Source: Chitinophaga sp. 180180018-3 (GTDB taxonomy: Bacteria > Bacteroidota > Bacteroidia > Chitinophagales > Chitinophagaceae). From it: a DNA stretch of 64,000 bases. The translations under genes and the position numbers were made by a program. Below the pieces are notes generated by a model. The model saw only the letters and a program-made list of their open reading frames with translations, did not search any database and was not told the DNA's origin. The stretch's first letter is position 1, and each line of letters opens with the position of its first letter. Location of the stretch: the NCBI RefSeq assembly GCF_037893185.1, contig NZ_CP140772.1:2232001-2296000 (forward strand), read 5' to 3'. This document shows positions 51,968 to 61,400 of the stretch, piece by piece.

Positions 51968-54190
51968 ATGAAATTTGTATTCCTGAACTTTCTATTTTTA
52001 AGCCTGTGCAGTATGTTGTTTGCACAGGCTTCTTTTTCCGGTAAGCCCCGGGTGGTTCGCTACGATCTTTATGTAGGCGATACCATGGTGAATTACTCCG
52101 GCAAAATGCGCCACGCGCTGGCTATTAACGGTAGCATACCCGGTCCCGTATTGGAATTTACCGAAGGCGATACCGCCGAAATATATGTACACAATACGCT
52201 GAAAGAAGAAACCTCTATCCACTGGCATGGGCTGATACTGCCTAACCAATACGACGGTGTTTCCTATCTAACTACCCGCCCCGTCAAGGCCGGAGAAACA
52301 CACCTTTACCGTTTCCCGGTAGTACAACATGGCACCTATTGGTATCACAGCCACACCATGTTCCAGGAACAAAGCGGTATGTATGGTGCTATCGTCATGC
52401 ATAAACGAAATGAAACTCCCGGTAATGAATATACGTTGTTGCTGAGCGACTGGACCGATTTGCATCCGCATACCGTGAACCGTTATCTGCATAATGCGAA
52501 CGACTGGTTTGCAATTAAGAAAGGATCAGTGCAGAGCTATGCAGAAGCCATTAAACACGGGCACTTCAATACCAAAGTCACCAATGAGTGGAAGCGCATG
52601 AACGCGATGGATGTGAGCGACGTTTATTACGAACGTTTCCTTGCCAACGGAAAGCCGGAGGCAACACATGCCGGATTAAAGGCCGGTGATAAAGTGAGGC
52701 TGCGCATTATCAACGGCAGTTCTTCCTCTTATTTCTGGCTGACTTATGCCGGTGGTAAGATTACAGTAGTGGCAAACGACGGCGCTGATGTAGAGCCGGT
52801 AGAAGTAGACCGGCTGATAGTAGGTGTATCCGAAACCTACGATGTGATAGTAACCGTGCCCGACAACATGCAGTATGAATTCCTGGCTACTGCTGAAGAT
52901 CGCACCCGCTCTGCCTCCCTGTGGTTGGGCGATGGCATGAAGATGCCCGCTAAGCCGCTGCCTCGCCTGAAGTATTTTGAAGGTATGAAGATGATGAACG
53001 GCATGATGAAGATGAATGGAGATATGGACACCAGCGGTGGTATGCAGATGACCAACCAGGTGATGGATATGAATACCGTGATGTATCCGGAAATAACCGG
53101 TGAGGAAGCAGCAAAAGGGAAAACTTCCAGTGGGCACGATATGCATAACATGCCTGGAATGCAGATGGACAGCACCTCCGGAGATATCGTAACACTGAAC
53201 TACGGTATGCTGAAAGCACCGGAAAAAACCACGCTCCCGGAAGGCCCGGTGAAGGAACTGCGTTTTGAACTGACCGGTAACATGAACCGCTATGTGTGGA
53301 GCATCAATAATAAAACAGTATCAGAAACCGATAAGATCCTGATCAAAAAAGGAGAAATTGTAAGGATCGTTTTGTACAACAATACCATGATGCGGCACCC
53401 GATGCACCTGCACGGACATTTCTTCAGAGTGCTGAACGGGCAGGGCGAATACTCACCGCTGAAAACCGTACTGGACATAATGCCGATGGAAACCGACACG
53501 ATTGAGTTTGCAGCATCTGAAAGTGGCGACTGGTTCTTTCACTGTCACATCCTGTACCACATGATGAGCGGAATGGGCCGGGTATTCAGTTATGAAAATT
53601 CGCCGCCTAACCCGGAAGTACCTGATCCGGCAATGGCTTACAAAATGTTGAAACGCGACGATCGTATGATGCATACCATGGCCAGAGTAGGACTGGAAAG
53701 CAACGGCAGCGATGGAGAGCTGATGGTAGCCAATACCCGTTACCGCTTCACTACAGAATGGAGGGTGGGCCTGAACGACCGCCACGGCTATGAAACAGAA
53801 AGCCATTTCGGCCGCTATTTCGGGAAAATGCAATGGCTCTTTCCTTACATCGGTTGGGATATCCGTTACCGTAAGATGGATGAGCAGGAGAAAAATCTGT
53901 TCGGACAAACCAACACGAAAAATTTCAGACAGGTGGCACATATAGGTCTGGAGTACACGCTGCCTATGCTCATTGTTGCCGATGCCTCTGTTGATACCGA
54001 CGGCAGGCTGAGGTTTCAGCTCAGCAGGGAAGATGTGCCGGTAACACGACGCCTGCGTTTTAATTTCCGTGTCAATACAGATAAGGAATATATGGCGGGC
54101 TTCAGGTACATCGTCACCAGGAATTTTGCATTCTCCACACACTACGACAGCGACATGGGGCTGGGCGCAGGCATAACTTTAAGCTATTAA
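51968..54190 (+). CDS. Multicopper oxidase fused to CopB-like beta-barrel
   Basis: The 740-residue protein has a signal peptide (MKFVFLNFLFLSLCSMLFAQ). All four copper-ligand clusters are present: HWH 85-87, HSH 127-129, HPMHLHGH 477-484 and HCHILYHMMSGM 525-536, the last with the axial Met of type 1 copper. Between the second and third there is a Met-rich stretch (about 335-410) as in CopA/CueO-type oxidases, consistent with Cu+ binding. After residue about 550 the sequence changes to strands of outer-membrane type (FTTEWRVGLNDRHGYE, GLEYTLPMLIVADASV) ending LGAGITLSY, as in CopB outer-membrane copper proteins. It would oxidise Cu+ to Cu2+ in the periplasm. Confidence 0.9.
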   Translation: MKFVFLNFLFLSLCSMLFAQASFSGKPRVVRYDLYVGDTMVNYSGKMRHALAINGSIPGPVLEFTEGDTAEIYVHNTLKEETSIHWHGLILPNQYDGVSYLTTRPVKAGETHLYRFPVVQHGTYWYHSHTMFQEQSGMYGAIVMHKRNETPGNEYTLLLSDWTDLHPHTVNRYLHNANDWFAIKKGSVQSYAEAIKHGHFNTKVTNEWKRMNAMDVSDVYYERFLANGKPEATHAGLKAGDKVRLRIINGSSSSYFWLTYAGGKITVVANDGADVEPVEVDRLIVGVSETYDVIVTVPDNMQYEFLATAEDRTRSASLWLGDGMKMPAKPLPRLKYFEGMKMMNGMMKMNGDMDTSGGMQMTNQVMDMNTVMYPEITGEEAAKGKTSSGHDMHNMPGMQMDSTSGDIVTLNYGMLKAPEKTTLPEGPVKELRFELTGNMNRYVWSINNKTVSETDKILIKKGEIVRIVLYNNTMMRHPMHLHGHFFRVLNGQGEYSPLKTVLDIMPMETDTIEFAASESGDWFFHCHILYHMMSGMGRVFSYENSPPNPEVPDPAMAYKMLKRDDRMMHTMARVGLESNGSDGELMVANTRYRFTTEWRVGLNDRHGYETESHFGRYFGKMQWLFPYIGWDIRYRKMDEQEKNLFGQTNTKNFRQVAHIGLEYTLPMLIVADASVDTDGRLRFQLSREDVPVTRRLRFNFRVNTDKEYMAGFRYIVTRNFAFSTHYDSDMGLGAGITLSY

Positions 54191-54202
54191 AACGTATTAC
54201 AG

Positions 54203-56260
54203 ATGGAACATCAGCATACCACGCATGCAGGGCACGATCATAGCGCCATGCAGCATAATCAGCCAGCCGCCGGCCACGAGCACCATAACATGAATCGCGG
54301 CGGACATCATGATCATCATGCCATGATGATCGCAGATTTCAGGAAACGTTTTTATGTAGTATTGGTACTGACCATTCCGGTAATGCTGTTATCGAAAATG
54401 ATACAGCACTGGCTGGGACTGACATTGGAATTTCCCGGCGATAAATATCTCTTGCTATTCCTCTCGTCAGTCGTATTTGTATACGGCGGATGGCCCTTCC
54501 TGAAAGGCTGGGCGGATGAAATGAAACAATGGGAGCCGGGGATGATGACACTGATCGGCTTTGCCATCAGCGTGGCTTATATATACAGCGTGGCTACCGT
54601 TTTCGGATTATCCGGCATGGACTTTTTCTGGGAACTGACCACACTGATTCTGATTATGCTGCTGGGGCACTGGATTGAGATGAAGTCCGTGGCCGGCGCA
54701 TCCCGCGAGCTGGAGCTGCTGGTACAGCTGATGCCTGACGAAGCGCATCTGGTACATGGCGAGCACGTAATGGAGGTGAAAACCGCTGAATTGAAAGCAG
54801 GAGATGTGATACTGGTAAAGCCCGGAGAAAAAGTGGCAGCCGACGGAGAGATACTTGAGGGAAGTACATCATTGAACGAGAGTATGCTAACAGGTGAATC
54901 CAGGCCGGTAGAAAAGGGACGGAACGATAAGGTGATAGCAGGATCTATCAATGGCAACGGTGCTGTAAAGGTGAAAGTATCACATAGCGCAGCAGATTCC
55001 TACCTGTCGCAGGTAGTGAAGCTGGTACAGGATGCGCAGCAATCGAAATCGAAAACCCAGCTGCTGGCCGATAAAGCGGCTCGCTGGCTCACGCTGATCG
55101 CCATCCTGGCGGGAATCGTCACTTTCCTTTACTGGTGGCTGAATGGCTATGAGCTGTCGTTTGCCGTGGAAAGGATGGTAACGGTAGTTGTTATTTGTTG
55201 TCCGCATGCGCTGGGACTGGCCGTACCGTTGGTGATTGCCCGGTCTACCGCGCTTTCAGCGAAGCATGGTCTGCTGATTAAAAACCGTACGGACTTTGAG
55301 AATGCGCGCAGGATTACCACCCTGGTTTTTGATAAAACCGGTACCCTTACTGTTGGGCGTTTTGAAGTAGTAAGAATTGAACGTTTGCAGGATAATGTTA
55401 CGGAAGATGAGATACTGGCGATGGCAGCCTCTCTGGAGGCGAGTTCCGAGCATCCGATTGCCACTGGTATTACCAGTAAGGCAGCCGGACTGGCACTCCG
55501 GATACCCGCCGCCGTTGATATAGCTGCCATCCCAGGCAAAGGGATCACCGGTACGGTGAATGGCCGGAAAGTACAGGTGGTAAGCCCGGGCTATCTTGCG
55601 GATCAGCACTCAAACCGGGACATCGCAAAGGACATTCGCGCCGGGGAAACGGTGGTGTATGTGATTGCAGATGGCGTTCCGGTTGGTTATATTGCCCTGG
55701 CCGATCAGATCCGGCCTGAATCTGCCGCCGCTATTGCCACCCTGAGAGAAAACCATATTAAAACCGTATTGCTCACCGGTGATAATAAGGTGGTGGCTGA
55801 AAGCGTCAGCAAGACACTTAATATGGATAGTTACATAGCCGAGGTACTGCCTCATCAGAAACTGGAAAAAATAAGGGAATTGCAGCACCAGGGGGAATTT
55901 GTGGCAATGACGGGAGATGGGATCAACGATGCTCCGGCGCTGGCCCAGGCCAATGTAGGGATTGCCATTGGAAGTGGCAGTGATGTAGCTGCTGAAACAG
56001 CCGGAATAGTACTGGTAAACAGCAATCCGCAGGATGTAGTGAACCTGATTCTGTTTGGGAGGGCTACCTGGCGTAAAATGATCCAGAACCTTATATGGGC
56101 AACGGGTTATAACGTAATAACCCTGCCACTGGCGGCCGGGGTACTGTATAAAGAGGGAATTTTGCTCAGTCCTGCTGCAGGCGCGGTATTGATGACCGTT
56201 AGTACAGTGGTCGTAGCAATTAATGCCAGTCTCCTGAAAGTTGGTGGAAAAAGGAATTAA
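54203..56260 (+). CDS. copB: Copper P1B-type ATPase with CPH motif (CopB type)
   Basis: The 685-residue protein starts with a His/Met-rich tail (about 1-42, with many HDH and HHD units) instead of an HMA domain. The membrane motif is CPH at C333-H335 (ICCPHALGLAVPLV) and the phosphorylation Asp is D377 in DKTGT. CPH with a His-rich N-terminus is the signature of CopB-type P1B-3 ATPases, reported to move Cu2+ or Cu+. With the CPC pump upstream, the locus has two copper exporters of different subtypes. It begins 12 nt after the oxidase stop. The symbol is by subtype only. Confidence 0.92.
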   Translation: MEHQHTTHAGHDHSAMQHNQPAAGHEHHNMNRGGHHDHHAMMIADFRKRFYVVLVLTIPVMLLSKMIQHWLGLTLEFPGDKYLLLFLSSVVFVYGGWPFLKGWADEMKQWEPGMMTLIGFAISVAYIYSVATVFGLSGMDFFWELTTLILIMLLGHWIEMKSVAGASRELELLVQLMPDEAHLVHGEHVMEVKTAELKAGDVILVKPGEKVAADGEILEGSTSLNESMLTGESRPVEKGRNDKVIAGSINGNGAVKVKVSHSAADSYLSQVVKLVQDAQQSKSKTQLLADKAARWLTLIAILAGIVTFLYWWLNGYELSFAVERMVTVVVICCPHALGLAVPLVIARSTALSAKHGLLIKNRTDFENARRITTLVFDKTGTLTVGRFEVVRIERLQDNVTEDEILAMAASLEASSEHPIATGITSKAAGLALRIPAAVDIAAIPGKGITGTVNGRKVQVVSPGYLADQHSNRDIAKDIRAGETVVYVIADGVPVGYIALADQIRPESAAAIATLRENHIKTVLLTGDNKVVAESVSKTLNMDSYIAEVLPHQKLEKIRELQHQGEFVAMTGDGINDAPALAQANVGIAIGSGSDVAAETAGIVLVNSNPQDVVNLILFGRATWRKMIQNLIWATGYNVITLPLAAGVLYKEGILLSPAAGAVLMTVSTVVVAINASLLKVGGKRN

Positions 56261-56374
56261 ATATTCCTTAACTTGCAGGGTAAGAACCGAAAGATTGCCG
56301 GTGAATAATGCGTAAAAGAAGACAGCTGTTACATTAGCCGGTAATCTGGCAAATACCTCAAAAAAAATAGCCAT

Positions 56375-58075
56375 ATGGACGTCCGCCAATTATTTCACTA
56401 CGTTGTGAATATCGGAACATCCCGCCAGGATGAAGAACAGGCCAAAGTAACCCGGATGGTGAATACATTTTCCCTGATCACCATTAGTCTTTGTTTATTG
56501 TTTGGTGCGCTCATCTACCTGGGAACCGGAAAAACTGCATTGGTAATTCCTGCCTACATTGAAGCGTTGGTGTTTACTGTTGTGTTGCTGCTGAATCGCG
56601 TCAACAGGCCGGTGCTGGCCAGCGCTGCTTTCCTTACGATTAATAACATCGCAATAGTATATTTCAGCGCCATTCTCGGCATGTTAACGGAAGTGCATCT
56701 GTTGTTCCTTTTCCTGTTGGGTGCATCCCTGATGTTGTTCCGGAGCCGTGTGATGATAGGGATTAGCATTGCAGTGGGGTTATTGTCTGTTATCGCCTGT
56801 GAGATTAACTACTATTATACCTTCTTCACTCCCATGATTATGGGGCATGATCAGCAGTTCCTCATCCGCTGGGTGACCCTCCCGGCTATTCTCCTGCTGG
56901 ATATTGCTACCATTTTCCTTTATGTGAAAAAGTTGAAAACCCTGAATACACGCCTGGCAAAGGCTACGGATGAAAAAACTATTTTCGTGAGGGAAACCAG
57001 CCATGAGATCCGTAATCCGCTGAATGCTATTTATGGCATCAGCCAGGATCTGATGTTAAAGGTACATAAAGAAGACAGGTATAATGAGCTGAAACCAGAG
57101 GTCGAGCACCTGTATGCTGCTACCCACAATGTACTGCAGATCATCAACAACGTATTGGCTATTTCCAGGATAGAGGATGGCGCCAACCATACCATCCAGG
57201 AGGAAGCTTTTGACCTGAGGGAATTGATCCGTGATAAAGCAATTGTATATCAATATATTGCGGATCTCCGCGGGGTAAAGGTGCGTGCAGAGATCCAGGA
57301 AGATATGCCGGAAGCGATTGTGGCGGATAAAGGTAAACTGACTCAGATCCTGAATAACCTGTTATTCAATGCCATCAAATTTACCCGCACGGGCAGTGTT
57401 ATTTCGCTGGTGGTTTCGGGAGAAGCCGGACAGTGGCAGTTGCGGGTGAAAGATCAGGGCCAGGGGATCCCCGAAGGGGAACTGCTCACCCTGTTTACGC
57501 CGTTCAAGGCTGGCCGTAGCGACTTTGAAGGTACCGGACTGGGACTTCCCATTACCAAGAAGTATGTGGAAATGATGGGCGGAAAGATCTCCGTCACCAG
57601 CATACCGGGCGAAGGAGCTACGTTTATTGTACAACTGCCGCTTCGTGCCGCAGAAAAGCCGGTTCCTGCTACCATACCTGGTATGGTGGAACTTACGCTG
57701 CATAAGGGCCTGAAAAGCCTCATTATCGACGATAATGAAATGAGCCAGGTGATCCTGTCCAATTTCATGCGCCGCCTGGGATTCACCACCACAATTGCCT
57801 GCAACGGTGCAGAAGGAATTAACAAGGCAATGGATGAAAAACCGGACATTGTTTTCGTAGACAGCTATATGCCCGGCCTCAGCGGAGAGGATACGATCAG
57901 GTTGTTCCGCAACAATCCTGCTTTGAAAGATATACCGGTAATCGCCGTGTCCGGTGATGCCTTCCAGGAATCCATTGATGATATGATGAAGGCAGGCGCA
58001 TCCGAATACATATCCAAACCGGTAGACCTGAAGCTATTGAACAGCACCCTGAACAAGCTGTTAGCTGTCAGCTAG
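56375..58075 (+). CDS. Hybrid sensor histidine kinase / response regulator
   Basis: The 566-residue protein has about six N-terminal membrane helices (about 30-190, for example MVNTFSLITISLCLLFGALIYLG), a HisKA box RETSHEIRNPLNAI with His210, and an ATPase domain (LLFNAIKFT, GTGLGLPITKKYVEMMGG). A C-terminal receiver follows with acidic pair DDNE and phosphoacceptor Asp496 in VFVDSYMPG, and Lys in SKPVD. There is no separate DNA-binding output domain, so it must signal to another protein by phosphorelay, possibly through a His phosphotransfer protein encoded elsewhere. It is 114 bp after the CPH ATPase; membership in the copper locus is plausible but unproven, as no copper-sensing motif is seen. 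Confidence 0.9.
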   Translation: MDVRQLFHYVVNIGTSRQDEEQAKVTRMVNTFSLITISLCLLFGALIYLGTGKTALVIPAYIEALVFTVVLLLNRVNRPVLASAAFLTINNIAIVYFSAILGMLTEVHLLFLFLLGASLMLFRSRVMIGISIAVGLLSVIACEINYYYTFFTPMIMGHDQQFLIRWVTLPAILLLDIATIFLYVKKLKTLNTRLAKATDEKTIFVRETSHEIRNPLNAIYGISQDLMLKVHKEDRYNELKPEVEHLYAATHNVLQIINNVLAISRIEDGANHTIQEEAFDLRELIRDKAIVYQYIADLRGVKVRAEIQEDMPEAIVADKGKLTQILNNLLFNAIKFTRTGSVISLVVSGEAGQWQLRVKDQGQGIPEGELLTLFTPFKAGRSDFEGTGLGLPITKKYVEMMGGKISVTSIPGEGATFIVQLPLRAAEKPVPATIPGMVELTLHKGLKSLIIDDNEMSQVILSNFMRRLGFTTTIACNGAEGINKAMDEKPDIVFVDSYMPGLSGEDTIRLFRNNPALKDIPVIAVSGDAFQESIDDMMKAGASEYISKPVDLKLLNSTLNKLLAVS

Positions 58076-58085
58076 CAGCGGTTTC

Positions 58086-59051
58086 TCACGCATACACATA
58101 TTGATATCTCGTGGTATCCTGGCTGCTCCAGTCGATATTTCCCCGCATCATCAGCCCCAGGGAGGTAACATACTGCTCCAGCACGGGCCGCACTGTTGCC
58201 GAGCATAGGGCCGTAACCACCTCTGCTGTATTGCGGAAGAGGGCTACTTCGGTGTCGTGGATCTTTACTGCACGGGCTACTGCCTCCTCGAGGGAGATCT
58301 GGTGATGGTGTTTGAGCAGCATTACCAGGTTTAATTCATCTCCCAGTTCCCACTCTTTTGAAAATGAATAAAGGTCATTGGCCCAGCAGATGGTTTGTGC
58401 ACAATACATGCCCAGGTTCTTTACCTGCCTGTTGGCACGCAGATCGGCCGGAAGATGGATGTCGTCCATCAATGTAGCCAGGTCAAGGAAGAAATTAGCG
58501 CCCCCTATCTGCGGCCTGTAGCGGATGTAGTCTTTCAGCGAAATACTCCGGGGATTGTCTACATGCTTCATCCGCCACATATTAGCGAGGAAAGCGTCTT
58601 TCAGGCTCCTGGCGAAGCGGGCCTGCCAGGGCCGGTGACTGACCTGGCGCATTCTCTGCCAGATATTGCTCATAGCAGCCAGGATAGGCCCCCCGGTTTG
58701 CAGGGTGAATTCCTGGTTTTCTTCCATGATCAGCATCATGTTTTGTACCATGCTCCGGAAGCCGGTATTGTACTCATTAGGCGTCAGGGCGTCGAGGTGA
58801 TCATCCCAAAGGAAAAGCAAGGTGTTGAAATCACTGGCAATGCTGAGGGAAGAGAGAGAGGCATTGGGAAACATTCTCGCCACCATCCAGGTAAATTTTT
58901 GTTCGTGATAGGCATTCCAGGAATCTTCATCTTTTACCAAACCAAAGGCATGCACCCAGGAAGCAGTGTGAGCGTCTGCTTCATAAACATGCTGATTGAG
59001 CACTTGAGGGAATGGGCAATAGAGATCCGGGTGAGACGTTGATGTTAGCAT
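58086..59051 (-). CDS. Class I terpene synthase
   Basis: The 321-residue protein has the full metal- and diphosphate-binding set: Asp-rich motif DDHLD (D83-D87), NSE triad NDLYSFSKE (N225, S229, E233), the diphosphate sensor Arg179 exactly 46 residues before the NSE Asn, and the C-terminal RY pair (R315-Y316). There is no N-terminal beta or gamma domain and no transit peptide. It would cyclise farnesyl or geranylgeranyl diphosphate in the cytoplasm. No prenyl transferase, P450 or transporter gene lies beside it, so the product may be unmodified or modified elsewhere. It is convergent with the hybrid kinase and has a candidate promoter at 59130-59137. Confidence 0.92.
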   Translation of the reverse strand: MLTSTSHPDLYCPFPQVLNQHVYEADAHTASWVHAFGLVKDEDSWNAYHEQKFTWMVARMFPNASLSSLSIASDFNTLLFLWDDHLDALTPNEYNTGFRSMVQNMMLIMEENQEFTLQTGGPILAAMSNIWQRMRQVSHRPWQARFARSLKDAFLANMWRMKHVDNPRSISLKDYIRYRPQIGGANFFLDLATLMDDIHLPADLRANRQVKNLGMYCAQTICWANDLYSFSKEWELGDELNLVMLLKHHHQISLEEAVARAVKIHDTEVALFRNTAEVVTALCSATVRPVLEQYVTSLGLMMRGNIDWSSQDTTRYQYVYA

Positions 59052-59129
59052 GACAAATTGGATTTAAAAGGTGAATAGAATAAAAAATTGATATGTATAG
59101 TTATAAATGGTTTTCACTGCCCTGATTTA

Positions 59130-59137
59130 CAAATTTA
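59130..59137 (-). promoter_or_regulatory. Candidate -7 element TAAATTTG for the terpene synthase
   Basis: On the minus strand TAAATTTG matches TAnnTTTG and lies about 78 bp upstream of the start at 59051. A T-rich stretch, but no clear TTG, is seen at the -33 position. Confidence 0.4.
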
Positions 59138-59276
59138 TTAAGAGGAAGTACCCCCGAAAAAAGTATTTTCCCCGGGTAAAAACAGGCAGGGACTAGCGGC
59201 AATGACTATACGCAGGAGAGGGAAGGAAGAAGGAACTGTTGGTGAATGCAGCATTCAGATCATTGGGAAAGCTCGC

Positions 59277-60599
59277 TCAGGGCCGATTTAACACCCCTTT
59301 ACTTACCTCCCGGCCTGCTTTATAAACTGCCGCAATCTTACGCGTATTCCGGATATCGGTAGCCGGATTGGCGTCCAGCAGCAACAGATCAGCTATTTTG
59401 CCTTTCTGAAGGGTGCCGGTATTATGATCGATGTTCAATGCACTGGCTGCATTCTTCGTAGCCGCTGTGATAGCCTGCAGCGGCGTTAATCCGGCCTGTA
59501 CCATCAACTCCATTTCAAGGTGCTCTGAAAATCCCTGCGCGCGCACAGGCTGTGCACCGGAATCGGTGCCGAGAGCTACCGGGATACCCGCATCTGCCAC
59601 TTTTTTTACATTTTTCATAGCTATCTCAAACGCATGCACGTTGCGCTGATACGATGGTGCATTTTTAATATTATGCTGATAGGAATCTGAGCTGATCATC
59701 TCGTAAACACCGGGCTCCAGAGAGGCTTTAAAGAAAGGATCATCGATCCATTCGGGCTTACGGGCATAGATATACGCATATTCGTCGAGCGACAGCGTAG
59801 GGATGTATACGATACCCCGGCTTTTCATCTGTTGTAAAGTGGCAGGATCTATTTCCTGGTCGCGTACACTATGTGCGATGATGTCGAGCCCGTTATTGAT
59901 CAGGCTTTGAGCATCGGTAAGATAGTAAAGATGTGATGCTACCCGGATATGATGCTGGTGGGCGCGTGCGATAATAGCTTTGTAAATGCTGCCATCCATC
60001 TTAGGGGAACTGCCGCCAAAATCATCGACCCACATTTTGATCACAGTAGGTTTAAGCGGAGCGAGGCTGTCGACTTCCATAGCAGCCTGCGCTGCAGAAG
60101 CCGGGTGGTAGATGAATTTCATTCCCGGTCCGCCGCCAGCTGCCGTAAAGCCATATCCGGCGGAGTAGAGTCTGGCTCCGGGCAACAGGCCGTTGACAGA
60201 AGAATCCCGGAAGCCTGATTGAAAAAGCATCGGCTGATCGGAACCCATGACGAGTATACTGGTGACACCGTAACTGGTGTACTTCTTCAGCTGGGCAAGT
60301 ATGTTATCGCGGGTATACGGATCTTTTGAATGGCCGCCAATCATCCCCACATGCACGTGGCTGCTGATAATGCCAGGCATAACGGTTTTGCCGGAACAAT
60401 TGATCACCCTGGCGCCTGGCGCCTGCAAGTGAGATCCAATGGCAGCAATAGTACTGCCCGTGATGAGGATGTCTGTATGCGTTACAGGCTTGCCGCCGTT
60501 TCCGTCGATCAGCGTAAGATCTTTCAGCAGCAAGGCTTCCGGCATGCGGAGGCCAGGAAGGGTTGTCAACAGCAGGAGAACAAAGAGTACGTTTTTCAT
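59277..60599 (-). CDS. Secreted amidohydrolase (imidazolonepropionase-like)
   Basis: The ATG at 60597-60599 gives 440 residues with a signal peptide (MKNVLFVLLLLTTLPGL); 17 upstream codons are open but would spoil it and overlap the promoter region. Metal ligands are in HVHVG (after GKTVMPGIISS), the candidate bridging Lys in TVIKMWVDD, then His in VASHLYYL and IIAHSVRD, and the catalytic Asp in LGTDSGAQ. The C-terminal part closes the small beta-sandwich (GKIADLLLLDANPATDI). It is an amidohydrolase-superfamily enzyme that may hydrolyse cyclic amides or peptides; the substrate is unknown. A good promoter lies at 60648-60678. Confidence 0.9.
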   Translation of the reverse strand: MKNVLFVLLLLTTLPGLRMPEALLLKDLTLIDGNGGKPVTHTDILITGSTIAAIGSHLQAPGARVINCSGKTVMPGIISSHVHVGMIGGHSKDPYTRDNILAQLKKYTSYGVTSILVMGSDQPMLFQSGFRDSSVNGLLPGARLYSAGYGFTAAGGGPGMKFIYHPASAAQAAMEVDSLAPLKPTVIKMWVDDFGGSSPKMDGSIYKAIIARAHQHHIRVASHLYYLTDAQSLINNGLDIIAHSVRDQEIDPATLQQMKSRGIVYIPTLSLDEYAYIYARKPEWIDDPFFKASLEPGVYEMISSDSYQHNIKNAPSYQRNVHAFEIAMKNVKKVADAGIPVALGTDSGAQPVRAQGFSEHLEMELMVQAGLTPLQAITAATKNAASALNIDHNTGTLQKGKIADLLLLDANPATDIRNTRKIAAVYKAGREVSKGVLNRP

Positions 60600-60647
60600 A
60601 GTATTGGCATTGAGTGAAAAACAAATCGTTACCGGCGGAATGCGATT

Positions 60648-60678
60648 CAAAGGTACTAATCCTCGTTGCTTCCTTCAA
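60648..60678 (-). promoter_or_regulatory. Bacteroidota promoter: TTG - 20 bp - TACCTTTG
   Basis: On the minus strand TTG (60676-60678) is followed after 20 bp by TACCTTTG (60648-60655), matching the Bacteroidota -33/-7 consensus at the right spacing. It drives the amidohydrolase whose ATG is about 50 bp downstream. Confidence 0.7.
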
Positions 60679-60740
60679 TACTGATTCTTTTTATTACTTT
60701 TAAGCACGTTATCAACCGACTCTTTTATAAAGAGATATCT

Positions 60741-61346
60741 ATGCAGCGCATGCAGGACTTACGATATGCTGAGGAAAGCCTGCTGAAAGATCTGCAGGGG
60801 GGAAGCAAAACAGCTTTTGAAAAAATTTACCGTCAGGAATACATTGTCGTTTTTTATACGGCCAGGCGCTTTATTGCCGATATACAGGCTGCGGAAGATC
60901 TTACCACCGAAACATTTCTCAAACTGTGGGAGCGGCTGGGGGCTTTTAACAGCCTGTCTGCGATCAGATCCTTTCTTTTTGTAACCATAAAAAATGCCTG
61001 TCTGAATCACTTGCGGGCTGAAAAGAGAAGCACTGAGCGGCAACAACAGCTGAGCTATTTACTGGAACAGGAAGGAGAGGAGGATATAGCCAATCAACAG
61101 CTGATGGCCATCATTTATCAATACCTGGAAGATGAAATCGAGAAACTATCACCACAACTGAAGCGTGTATTTAAAATGGCCTATATCGATGGAATGTCTA
61201 ACGAGGATATTGCCACTGTACTGGGGATCAATAACCAATCGGTCCGTAACGACAAAGCCCGGGCTTTAAAACAGTTGCGCCTGGCTTTTGCGGGAAAGGA
61301 CATTTATACATTGCTGCTCTGGTGGCTTATTACCCGGCTTCACTGA
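60741..61346 (+). CDS. ECF RNA polymerase sigma factor (second FecI-like module)
   Basis: From the ATG at 60741 the protein is 201 residues; 25 upstream codons are open but hydrophobic and out of character. Sigma-2 reads KTAFEKIYRQEYIVVFYTARRFI and EDLTTETFLKLWERL; sigma-4 reads LSPQLKRVFKMAYIDGMSNEDIATVLGI and SVRNDKARALKQL. It belongs to the same FecI-like class as the factor at 33626 but is clearly different in sequence. A FecR gene starts 55 bp later and a SusC-type receptor follows. It is divergent from the amidohydrolase; TACTTTTA at 60695-60702 could be its -7 box. Confidence 0.9.
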   Translation: MQRMQDLRYAEESLLKDLQGGSKTAFEKIYRQEYIVVFYTARRFIADIQAAEDLTTETFLKLWERLGAFNSLSAIRSFLFVTIKNACLNHLRAEKRSTERQQQLSYLLEQEGEEDIANQQLMAIIYQYLEDEIEKLSPQLKRVFKMAYIDGMSNEDIATVLGINNQSVRNDKARALKQLRLAFAGKDIYTLLLWWLITRLH

Positions 61347-61400
61347 TTTTTTTGATTTTTTTTGAGTACAAACAGCACCGTCTGGTGTTTTACCATCATT

